DNA of 64,000 bases from Macropodus opercularis (lineage: Eukaryota; Chordata; Actinopteri; Anabantiformes; Osphronemidae), in NCBI GenBank assembly GCA_030770545.1, contig CM061090.1, positions 12,777,501 through 12,841,500 of the forward strand, in the 5' to 3' direction. Both the position numbers and the translations under genes were made by a program. The notes under the pieces were generated by a model. The model saw only the letters and a program-made list of their open reading frames with translations, was not told the origin of the DNA and ran no database searches. Below, piece by piece: positions 1 to 12,800 of the stretch (positions are counted from its first letter, which is position 1; each line of letters begins with the position of its first letter).

Positions 1-521
1 TTCTTTTATTATATTGTTGTGTTCGCTGAATCCCACCACAGCAGGCAACCTTGGCAGGAGGAAGCAGGCAATAAACTGACACTGAGGATACTGTTGGCTA
101 CTCGCCTGCCTCGTAGTCTTTAAATCTAAAGCCAGAACTAACAGAATATGATAGCACACGCAAATTTAATTTCTTTTTTTTTATCTTTTTTTCTCATAAT
201 GATTGGATATTGGGCGTTTTTGAAATGAGCTGCTTGACAAGGACCTCAAAAGCTCTCTTACACAAAATAATGGGAGGACAGCTGGTGTGAAACAGACTAC
301 ATGAATACTGGGGGATACATTTTAATTAGTTGTTTTCTTTGTTATGTGTATCTTTGTGTAAACCTTAAAATGTGTACTGACAATCTTCACCGACTTAAAA
401 TGTATGTGTTTGTGTTTTCCAGGATTTGGGTGTATATGAAACCGAACTCTATCATTTCCAGTGGGAAATTACTGTTTAACTTTCCTCGTCCTGATCGCAT
501 ATTTCTTTCTGTGTCTTCTAG
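1..521 (+). other. picalm intron, left edge of window
   Basis: No coding exon can be supported here. The segment is AT-rich and ends in a polypyrimidine stretch and TAG acceptor immediately before the first visible picalm exon at 522. It is read as the intron joining that exon to upstream picalm exons (ANTH domain and start) outside the window. Confidence 0.6.
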
Positions 522-3500
522 GACCAGCGCCTGAAGGAGATCAGCATGCAGACTCCACCCTCTGCCTCCCCCAGCAGCCAGTCAATAGGCAGCGCCAACA
601 ACAACCACATCACACAAACCCCAGAGTTGTTCAGCTCCACGCTGACGGCCAACAGGTGCACACACACAGAACAATTTGACGTTGTACTTGCTTATATGGT
701 TAACATCACTTGTGACACTTGCAACAAGGCAAACGTTTGCAAAAGCTGCATTTATCAGTATATTTATAGGATGACAAGGTTTGGATAATGGGTGGATGAA
801 TAGATAAATTGATTATGTTTAAGTGAAAGGGATCAGTAACACAGATAATGTCTCCTGAGCTCTATGGAGCATGTTGGTGTCTTTAAGGTTGCTTGACTTG
901 ATTTTGATGTTACACAAGGTGTAAGATGCTGTACAGACTTGGCAGCAGTGCAGTGAGGTTGGATGTGTAAAATGTTTGTGTGAGGCTAACCCTTTTGAGC
1001 AATCAGAGAACTTCAGGAGGTTCTCCTGGATTAGTGATTCATTCATTGCGTTTACAGAACAACTACCCAAACCCAGTGTAGCACTGGTGGAGTGTAAACC
1101 TGAGCTAAAAGTGGCACGAGTGCTGAATTGAAAGTCCTCTTTTACAGTAGTGGCTAAATGTGTTGTTCACCGTATCATCATAATAGAAGTTTGAGTCAGA
1201 CGTCATGTTTAAAGCTCGTTGCCACTTCCAAAATCGGTTCTCGATCTGTGTCACATCCAATAACGGGTACTGACGTTTATTCGACAGTAGAAATGGTAGA
1301 CATGTGACTGCACCCGCTGTGTCCTGACATCTCATGAAACAGGTACATCACAATAAAGGTGAAGGTGCATTTTCCTCTGTGGTCCTCATTAAAATATGAC
1401 TGAATATGATATGAAAGTATGACAGCATTTAAAGTCTAGCAAGAATGATTAAAATATGCAAAACGGCACAAACTAATAAACAAAGCAAACTTACGAGTGA
1501 CAGTTATTTTTTAACAAGCTGTGACTTTTGAAATGCATTGTATAAAATCAGTCAGCGCTAACAAAGCGAATCAGTGGATGCCATCCCTGGCTGACTTCAG
1601 CTGTGACAGAGCAACAAGAAGACTATTCTTGGTGATCAGATCAGAATTTATACTCAACGTGCTCACACCGTAACATGCTCAGAATTTACTGCTCCTAACT
1701 GTTTTATGGCTCCGTGGAAGTTTTTACAGCCCTTTAGAGAGAAGGGATTGATCTTTATCTGTCAGAAACGAACTTTTTATTGGTAGGTTTAGCTATTTAT
1801 GTGTGACTGATTAAATATTAATGCTCTATTTCCATCTGTCTTTGTAAATTCTGTTTCTTTTCATCACTCCCTGACTCGTGGATTTCTTTTTCTTACCTTC
1901 CATCACTCTGTTCTTACCTCTTTCTCATTATCCCCACCCCCTGCTCCTTTCTCCTTTGCAGTGTGCCCAATCTGAACAGTGACCTGTTTGATCTTCAGCC
2001 GGCCTTCATCCCTGCTGTGCAGAGCACTCCTTCCATCTCCACTGCCAACAGTGCCTGGGGAGGTACGCCACCTACGCACATAAACACACCACACACCTGC
2101 ATGAACACACTCTGGCATTTACATATATGAAGGCAACAGCGGGACCCAGAGATGCTCAGGAGACGCCCACCTTCATAGGCACACATTTATTTCTGAAACG
2201 TTCCCTCTGGCCAGTCATTCACCTGTCTGCCCATCCATCTGTCAGACCATTTGTCTTTTTATGAAAGCCACCCATCCATCCACCATCATTCTATCCCTTT
2301 TTGTCGGGAACTAATGTTGCATGACCCAGATGGTGTCTGGAGAAGAAACGAGTTTGTGTGCAGGTGTTTTTACTGTAAATACTGACAGTATTTTGTTATA
2401 ATAAATATTGTTACCACCTGTTCTCGCAGTGAGCAGCATAATGAACCAGTATAAGGGGAAGTCAGCTCAGATTTAACGTTTTCTTCACCACGTGTGTCAG
2501 AGAGACAAAATATTATATATTTCCCTGTAGTAGCAGCGCTGTGCTCGCAATCTGAGATCAAATAGTCACCCAAACTGTTAGCATAGATTATCAGGGGTTT
2601 TGTGACAGAGGATTACATTTGAACTATTTATAGTTTGGCCTAACTTCAACTTCTTAACTGAGATATCAGCCCTTCACTGTTTCAGTGGCTCCCTCCCACT
2701 ATGAAATATACTGTAACACAAGGGACTCAAAAAAAAAATCTAGGGCTGCAAATGCATAAATCAACTAAGCCTTGAATAGATACACAATAGCTGCTTTTTA
2801 AAAGTGGGAAATGCACTGATTAATTTCTGTCAGATCAAGACAGCTTTGTTTCTTGAAAAGTTAATTGTAAAGCAGACAAACGCTCGTTATTAGCCACTGG
2901 GGTTTACCATCTCTTGGAAACTGTTGTGTATTTTTGCTTCGTGGAAAACAGTATCTCTGAGGTTTCAATCCCTAATCCCCAACACTGATGTGGATGAAGG
3001 CACAAAACAAAAGGTACATCTGTGGATTTCCTCGTGCATGGGCTTAGAGCTCCTCTGAAAGCCTGACATTCCCCACAGCCTGCGCTGAATCCCAAGTTAC
3101 TAAGCAACAACAATGGCAGCACACCGAAGACCGAAATGCCCATTTTCCAATCTAATGGGATTAGTTTAGCAGGAGGTGGTGGGAGAAGATTTCATCACAC
3201 GTTTTAAATACATCTTAACTTAATGTCTCTGTAACGTTATTCCAGCTGTGAACCTGTGATTTCAAACAGCGCTTTAATCAGTCATATTTAACTGCATCCC
3301 TCAGGACTGGAGAGCCAGCCTCTGCAGCAGACTGTTCCAGCCATGACCGTAGATTTTGATGCTGTGTTTGGGAATAAGGCAGCGCCCAGTAACAACGGCC
3401 CACAACCTGCAGCCGGTAAAGCCCGCTCTGTCTGCCTGTCCAGACAGAGACAGACTGAAAACTCCAACCTTCTCACCTCGCTGGTGGTGCAAAGCGCAGC

Positions 3501-6500
3501 ATTTAACTAACTTTCTGGCCACTTCCTGCATCCTGTGACAATGAGTGGACATTCTGGCTTTCTAGCTCTGTCACGTAGTCTTTTTGGCTTCTTATAGATT
3601 CTCTGATGACAGCAACCCTAATTCTACAACCCAGGAAAGGAGGATCAGGTCCCTTCTTATAGAAGGTTTTCTCAAGTAAATAATAAAGAGAAACACAGAG
3701 AACAAAATACAAAGTGCACTTCATGCCCTTTCATGCACCACACTGCAAAAGTTAACTGATCCCAGATTTTCCTTGCTAACTAACTTTTTCGTTTACCGTT
3801 CCTATGCAAGTCTGCTTTTTAATAATGGGCCATTAACCTACAGAAATATATTAAACACCTTTAATGAAATAAAATGAAATGCTCAGCCCTCAAGTATAAT
3901 CTCCCTGCTTGTTTCCAATTGTCCCTCAGGGATAGTTGGCAAACAAGACAATTAGTTTTAATTTTTAAATGCACCATTTGTGAGTATTATCTGTCATAAA
4001 GTGTTAACACAAAGATCCTGAATGAAAAAGACAATGTGTTGGAATCCACTCTCCAGCTAATACTCCCTCTGCCGTTGTGGTTTCCTTGCTCGTTGTGGTA
4101 ACAGCTTTCGACTGATGGCTCTAAAGCGTTGCAGGTCTGAGACTTTGGCTCCGCTCCCTCTTATTAGCTTACTATCTTTTAACCTCTCAGCAACTGACAC
4201 AATCAATTTCTGTGCTTCTCAACCCTTTGGGGTCCCAAGACGCTCCTGCAGAGCATTTCATTTTATGGCACAGCGAGTTATTGACAGCTCCAGAGACGGC
4301 GCAGCAGATAAGAGCGCGTACCTGCCGAGGTCATCTACAGACGTCATAGAGAGAGGTTCAAACCGAGGTGCAGGTTTAAACTCCAAGAGTTCAGAGGAAG
4401 TTTCAAACGCTCTTCATTCTAAACTAGTTTAAGTTTTGTGGAGGTGCTTGTTGAAATATCACAACAGAATCTCGTTTTCATCACAACGATTTTAAAGAGT
4501 GAATAATGACGTGCTCCACATTTGTTGTCCAGAGCCAGTCTCCCACTGCAGCCACTTCCCTACATCCGGTCTTTATCTATGTGAGCGAATTCACTGTAAC
4601 AGCACCCATCAATCAATATTACAGGATTAATCAGCCAGCTGTTTCACAGCAGCAGTCGCTGCACATTCTGTTAGGTTGACTTGAGCAAAACAGGATTATC
4701 AAGCAGAGCTGCTGTTCATATTTCTTTCATTATCCAGCTGACAGTGGTATTTGGTTACATTATTGTGTTACTCTTATAGGATTATTGATCACATTTGCAT
4801 AACTGTAGCTTTAATTCTTTAAACGCTCACTGATTAAAATCGTTTTCCTGTTCCAGTAAAGACTCAGGTCCAGGTGCAGGTTCTGTCTCTAATGTTGTTT
4901 AACCCAGTCAATCGCTTCTGCTTCGCTCTGTAACAATTGAAGGCTTGTGGGTCCGGTGTTCACCCGGTTCTGACTCTAAACAGACTAACTTCTTGCTATT
5001 AATAGGGCCTGTGTCAGAGCTGCCACTTCTAACTACTAATACGCCATCTGGACAACTGGCAGCATCTCACACACGCACATAAAAATCCTGTGCTACTGTA
5101 CAGTACGTCTCTGTTTCCCTCTGTGTGTGCTCCTGTGACTTGTCTGCATATTTCTCAGTGTTTGTAAGCGAGTGTGTGTGTCCGTGTCTGCGTCTTTTCA
5201 CAAGTCGTCTGTCATTTTGCTCCGTCCCATCTGTCTGCTTCTGTTTGTCTGTTGTGTTTTGTTGTTGCTCACACCGTTCCCTCCCGCCCTCCCTCCATTT
5301 ATTTTATCTCTCGCTCTCCGTCTTTGCCTCGTCGTCTCCCCATCACACTTCACAAGGCAAGAATCACCCAGGCAACTCCTTTCCATCTGTTCTCCTCCCC
5401 CTCCTTTCTCCTCCTCATATTCACAATTCAGTCATTTTCTTTCCTTGGTCTCCTCCACAAAGTGTTCCTTCATAATCTGATTGTGTTTCTCCATAACTGA
5501 CACCTGCCTGTATTTATTCTTTGTGTATGAATGAGGAGGCGTTGTTTCTCTTTTTATAGTCTTTCCACTTTTCTGATGGGCAGTGAACAGTTTGTTCGTG
5601 TTTTACTGAGGCTTACTCATTCTTTTTATCGTGCTTTAACATACTCTCACTTTCCTGGCGTTTGCATGTGTTTTCTGCTGTATTGGCTTTCTGGTAGATG
5701 CCTGCAGGCTCTATTACAGTATATCTTTCATCACCAGGAGATGAAATCCTTATGTTAATCCTTAGGTTTTTAAATCAGGCTTCAGAATCTTGGATATGTT
5801 AATTTCGTTCATTTTTATGGGCAGTTGAATTTGTTTTTTTTAATCCTTTTGATGTTTCTGCTAAAATCGTTATCATTGAATCATTCTATACTGTATATAC
5901 CATATAGTTGTCATTTATTGCATACCGCTGTTTTCCGTCTTTCAGTTATTATTGTCTATCGTCTTCTACATCCTTTATTGTTGAGGGGATCCTTTTTGCG
6001 TTGTATGTAATGTTACACATTCGTATTCCAGCAGAAGGCTTTAAATAATCCAAACATCTAAAATCTCTGTTACATTGGGTAGTAATTCACCTTCCTAATG
6101 TTTTGCAATGGATCCCCTGATATGGATTCACATCTTTTCCTCCCTTTGATCTTAAACTGTAGTGACGGTTGTAGCAACACCTGAGTTAACGCAGCATTAT
6201 CTTCCCAGTTTGATACAAAGCTCTCTGTGCTTGCTTCATCACCTCCTCCTCTTCCTCATCTGTCTTTACTCCCTCCTTCGCTGTTTTCTTTTCTCACTCT
6301 GTGAGAGAGGGCTCGTTTAACGTTCAGTTTTTCTCTCCTTTATCGCTGCTTCCCTCCTATTGCTCTCTTGGTCGAATTTAATTCATTGAGCTTTACTGGC
6401 ACGGTGGTTTAAGAAACAAAAAAGGACCCAGGTTGCCAAAGTGTTTTATCACAGTGACAACAATAATGGAAATGCCGACAACAGGAAAGAAATTAGAGTC

Positions 6501-7200
6501 AGGAGAATTAAAAGATAGTGGCTGTAACTGTTTCTTTCTCCTCTTCTGCTTCCTTTCCAGGCTTTTCTCTCTAACCTTCCTTTTGTCTTTTTTACACTTG
6601 TTTCTGCCTGTGCATGCTTCCCCTCCTTCCCTCCTTTTCTCCCATCTGCTATGCTAGCAGGAAAAGCATTTTCTGAATCTCTTGTGTCAGCACCGCTGTC
6701 AGACCTACACACCGCTTCCTAACTAAATATTATTCCTCCCTCTTTTTTCCCACCATCAGTTCCCTCTTATTTTTCCTTCTTTCTCCTCTGTTTTTTTTTT
6801 TTGCAGGCACTGTACGTTCACAGCAGTTGTCTTGCTTGTTTTGTTTCGTTTCTTTCCAGCTTTGTGTTGTCATCTTGCTCCTTTTGTTGATTTATTTCTG
6901 CTTCCTCTCTGCACTGTATTGATTTTTTTAACTCTTGAATGCTACTGGCAATAGGGAGGAAACAATAATGCAAAAAGACTACAGGTTAATGTCCACCCCT
7001 ACATATGATTATCTAGAAATCTACAGATTATCACCTCGTCATTATCATGGTCTTTTCTCCTCATTATTACTATTTATTCCACACGTGCAGTGTGTTACAC
7101 ATACTGTACACACTGTCACACCTTCAGGTTTCTACCAGCACATCAAGACTCGGCCATTAGCTGAATGAGTGCTGACATGGAAAGTTGTTAACACAGCCAC

Positions 7201-7241
<41 letters not shown>

Positions 7242-9813
7242 AAATTGCATTTACACCTACAGGCCAGTGACAAACACGATCCCACACAAACACACACCTG
7301 TTCAAAACTAATCACTGTGTGGAGTCAGGGAATGTACAGCAATGGACAGATAAATCAATCATCTGGAACAACTGCTGCAAGCTACTGAGTCAGGTATTAG
7401 AGGCCCGCCGCTGAGAGAATGAGGCTGCTGGATGACAGTAAAAAATACTCCCGATAGTGTGTAGATGGAACATATGTGCTTTACACAGGAAGTGGAAGAA
7501 CGTGTTAAAAATAGGTCAGGAATTTAATTAGCGGCAATGCTAGGAGTCCGATTCAGCTTCACATTAAGAAGGTACAGCTCAGCAGTACTCCTGGATCAAA
7601 ACACTCCAGCTCTGGTTCGCTAATTTGGTCAATTCTAACAGGATGCGTTTGAAATGTTCAGAATGAGACCGAACGTTGAGTCCACGCTCATTAGATTCAG
7701 AGTCGAACATGGCTACTAACAATTTCCACATCTCCAGATGAGATTTCCTGGTTTTTGCTTTTTTATTTGTAAATGAGCAGTCTTTTTGTGTTTGCAGCCG
7801 GCGACTCTCGAAAAAGTTGAAAGGGAACCAAGGCATTCTAATTGCTGAAAAATATGTTTTCAAACGACGAAAGAGTCTAAGTGAACTCAAGCTAATTGAT
7901 CCTAAGCTGTAGCTGACTCTGAAATGCTGCTGGCGGTGTGGAGGTGTGCTTGAAGGTGTTGCTTGGTCTCTACTGTAGCAGCTTGCTTTTGCAGCCTGAT
8001 TTTAAAGTACTTGCATTGTACTTGTTGTGCTTGTAGTACGTATGGAGAAAGTAAAGTGTGTCTGTTATTAATTTCATCTCCAGGTTTTGATGCTCTAGGA
8101 GACCTGTTGAAGCCTACAATCCCCACCCACGCTGCGCCTCCTCCTCACCCGCAAATGGCCATCCACCCTGGAGGGAAGCTGTTGGCCAACGACCTCGACT
8201 CGTCTCTGGCCAACCTCGTGGGCAGTGAGTGTCGAGATGCATGTGCCCACTTAGTTGACTGTGTCAGCAAAGGGACGACAATCTCTTGAGGCACAATCAC
8301 TTTTTGTTGTGAGGTTGCGACATTTGTGAAACTATATTTTACTCACTGGTACAATAGGAAATTTCCCGCATTAACTTCTAAATATGCGTATATATGTAAT
8401 TTAGTTGAGCATGTAGATACAGAGCTTTAGGTTTTACATCCGTTCTGTCAGATTTGGCGCAAATGTCCACTTGAATTCAAAGGGGAACTGGTTAGAATAG
8501 AACTCACCAAAACACATCTGCGACCGTCGGTCAGGGATCTATGCTAAGCTTGACCACATTCACAAGAAATGTCTGGGTTAGAAAAGGGTTTTGGAGGAAA
8601 AATACTATATATCACTTTCTGTTTCTATCCCTCTTCAGATCTTCAGTTTGGTGGGACCCCAGCCAAGAAGTAAGTGTCTTCAGTTATGCTCGTAGAACAC
8701 TGTGCAGGATTTATGCGCTGACAAAACAAATAGTCTGTCATACGCTGTGCCACCTAAACATAACAACACTTAAAGCAATTAGGTAAAGTGTTTCAGCATT
8801 TACCTCGTTTGGTGCTTACCCTGGGATGAGCTAGTGAAAATGCAGAAAGCGCAGCTCTCACGTTCTGCTTGTTTTCTTGGTTGCTGCCTCCGTCCGTCTC
8901 CAGGCCAGACATGCAGTGGAACCAGCCTGTAGAGAAGAAGCTGACGGGCGGCCACAACTGGCAGAATAAGACCATGTCAACCACACAGTGGAGCCCTGCG
9001 CCCATGGCCCCTCAGCCCATGCCCGTACCACACGTGGTAAGGAGACGCTTCAGCCATTTATAGGGTTAGAGGTGTCTGCCTTTGTGTGCTGTGTACGTAC
9101 ATATATACTGTATGTGTGTGTGTGTGTGCGTGCACTTAACAGACTTTGTAGGAATGATGGCCAAAGTATAAATTCATTGTACTGTAGATTTTACTGTGGA
9201 CATAGAGGTCCATGGTCCATAGAACCAAATTTATAAATTCACTGGTTTAGAGTTGCATAATGCTGGAAACAAAGGGGGAGCAGCTACCCTGCCTTTGTAA
9301 AAGCTTTACACAAAGATCCCAAATTCATGTTGTGGCGCATTAGTTTAATCCACAAAAAACAAAACCAAAACTACAAATCAAGACTGTTGCCACTTGATCC
9401 AGACTTTGTGATGAACCACCTCTTATCTCAGCTTAGCAGCATGACGTGTGAACAGCTAGTCTGTCTAAATCCTCACCCTGGAGTGCATTTTCCCATCTAC
9501 AGTCACTCTCCAGCACAAAGTGAACACATTCCCCAAAATGCCAGACTATTTATTTAACAGTTGCCAAATCAATATCGCAGCACAGAAGCTGTGGTTCATC
9601 TGTTTTCACTTACACATTTAAAAAGGCTACATTTGTCTGAAACCTTCTGACGCCTTCCTAAAGACACCCAGGGCTTGACTAAATGCACTGAACTGACTAA
9701 ATGGTCTTCCTGCTTATGCGCATGTACATGTTCTGCACTTGGTTGTATACTATGAATAGATTGAACTGGTTGACGTGAACATATTGACTTGACGCGGTTG
9801 CTGCCCGTGCATG

Positions 9814-9855
<42 letters not shown>

Positions 9856-12800
9856 ATCTTGGCAGTTCCTGATTGTCCTCGTGATCTCTTGACTGCAGTT
9901 TCTGGCTGACGAGGACAAACTGTCACTAACCCTCCGCTTCCTCTCTTTCTCTCTTTCCCCAATATCTATCTCTTTTTCCCTTTTATCGCTCTCTGTTGTT
10001 GATCCTCTTCCTCCTGTTTCTTCTGTCTCTCACCGTCCCCTCTGCCCCTGCTGTCACTCCCTCTAACCACTCCTTCCTGTCTCACTCATCCTCTTCACTC
10101 ACGTCTTCCGTTGAATTTGCACCGTCATCCAATCATCTTCCTTTCCTGTTTTGCTCCTGTTGCTTTATTGCATCTCTTTTGCATTGTCATCTACTTGTCC
10201 TGTTTTTCACCGCACTGCCTTCTACACATCCTTATTTTGACCCCATGTTGGCTTTTCTTAATTATTTCTGCCTCCACCTTTCTGCCTGTTGTTGTCTTTG
10301 AGAACTTTTTCCTCATTTTTCATCTTTCTTTCTTTATCAATTTCTATTTTAAAACTTCAACCACTTATTTTTTCTCCCCTCATTCTCTCACTCGTGTTTC
10401 AATTTATTTCACTCATACTCTTCTGTTTCCGTCTTTCATCATCTCCCCCTCACTTTTCTTGGATTCTGTCTTTCACTCCGACTCATTTTTCTCTCAAATC
10501 CTTCTCTCTGCCATCTCATTGTTATATTTTTTCCTCTGTCTTTCTCTGTCTGTCGTCTTTTTTCCTTGTTGCGTCCTGATGCAGAATGGAATGTTCTATA
10601 CTAGTTATGTAAGTACTTATTCCTGTTTAGTTCGTCTTAATGAGCTGCTCAGTAACTTATGTGCTACCAGCCTTCTTCTCACTTTGCTTCCTCCTTATCT
10701 TCTGTCACCCCCTGCTTTTTTTTTTTGTGCATTCCACTGAAAAACTTGTCTAAAAAGAAATCTGGTTTTGTTCTGTTGAATTTCCACAAATAACGCTGTC
10801 ACCTGTGTGCTGCAGAACTAATGTTGTGTTCTAGTTATGTAAGCACAGAGCAAACTGACTGATAGCAGGAAGAACAACCTGCCATCTTCCCCTCCTACCC
10901 TGCAGCTCCTGGGCTGTTTTACCAAAGCCAGACTTTGAAAGTCTGTCAAAAATCAAATGTGTGCATTTTTGTCTCATTCACCTAAACCAACAATTAACTG
11001 ATCAGAATCCTGATATAACAATTTCTCAGCGTCAGATCTTGGTTTATCCAAAACGCCGTTTAGCTTTGACGCGTTTCCTTTTTTCCATGGGCGCACACTG
11101 TGGTTATTGTATTGCTTTTGTTGTTGATGCCACTCATAGTGCGCCTCCCTGCTGTCACACTGGTACGCCACTGACACTGAAAAGACCTCATACAGCTGCG
11201 CTATTTGATTCCGTTTCAGAAGCATTTGCAAATGTTATTTTCAGTCTGCTTTTGTCAGATGTGGCTGGTCCACGTCTTCTGATCTAAGTTTACGCTTGGA
11301 TGACGACCTCTGTGAGGTCCTGTGATATTTTTGCCAAGAGTTTGTCTCGAATAGCTCTATCAATAAACGCGCTGCTCAGAGTCCAGCGAACGGCAACGTA
11401 GTGCCTGGTGCTTTCACGTAGAGCTGCTCTCTGCCTTCTTCCCAACACCTCTCCTACATCTGCATTCATCATTACTACTCACAACAAATACCTAGCAGTG
11501 TTTCTCTTCCCTCCTGTTCCTCTACATTCAGGGGAATTATCCTTTTGCATTGCTTCAGAAAGTGCTGCAGACATCAGCCTCTTAAAGTGTGTAGATTGAA
11601 AGAGCCTCCAGTCTCCACAGGAACAGTTTCACAAGTGATTTGCATTCATGGATGTGGGGGTGTGCACATGTTCAAGTTGATTGTGGGAGGTAAACTCGAG
11701 TGTCCAGTTTTGTAAGTAAATATTTTTTTCATAGACATTCTTTGTATTTTGTGCACACACATTCCTAAAACCTGATGTATCCTGCACTAGGTGAGGCTCT
11801 CTACTATGCAGTTACTGGCAGCAGGGACACACAGTAACACTGTAACACTGACATTTAAATGGACTGAAACAGGCCAAACACCTTGAAACCAGACAGTCTG
11901 GACATCTGCTCCACCTGCTGTATCTTTATCCTGCATGAAGACAAACCAAAACAAGTCGGGGACAGGTAGCTACATAAACATCTCCGTCTGTACTCATACA
12001 CAGCTGGTTCATCAAATTGGAGCCTCAAAGTAGGATAACAACACTCCAGAGTTGCATTAAATTCTGAACAGATGAATTGATGATTGCAGCAGTGCAGCGA
12101 TGAATAGGCACTAATCATTGCACTTAGTCAGACACAATGAAGAGACTAAATCACTGCTGATGAATACGGACTAGGTGACGTGACGGTGATTGCACCAGCT
12201 CTCAAATATAGAAACAGACAGATTGACCTATCCAGAAAATTAAGAATCTATTGTAGCCTGGTGTATTAAAAAGCACCATAAAATAGAAACAACACAGACG
12301 TTCATTTAACCGAGTTCATCCATGAGCCAATAGACAACCAGTGTTCAGGCTGTGTAATAAACCCTTAGACAGGAGGAGGACCTGATGCTGAACCAGCTGG
12401 GGTCATGTGTTATTTCATTTTTATCTCACTAACGAGAGCACGCTAAACAGAAATTAGCTACAGGCAATGATTCAGTGGCAAGATTAAAAATAAAGAATGA
12501 AGAAAAGATTGTTTTCTCAGCAATACTACCTAAAATGTGTTTCCCTTCCTATATGGTTCAGACAAAAGTCTCAGCTTTGTTTGGTCAGCAGTTGACGGAG
12601 TCCTTTCCTCGATTTAGCAAGACAAGCAAACTAAAAGTGCTTTGACCAGGAACAACTAAAGCTTGGAGGCAAAATGTCCTTGAAGAAGAACAGAAATTAG
12701 AATTGACTGTACTTTTATGTACTGTATCTCTCCCAAAACAATAAATATAACTTACATGATACATGTATCATGGCTCATCAATCATCGTCGCCGTGATATG

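Noticed and set aside
5125..5500. Three overlapping open frames of more than 100 codons
   Set aside because: They arise from C/T-rich intron sequence. No domain, splice context or codon signature supports them.
10111..10740. 209-codon plus-strand open frame
   Set aside because: It is Ser/Phe/Leu-rich low complexity from the polypyrimidine tract, and it overlaps the microexon in another frame.
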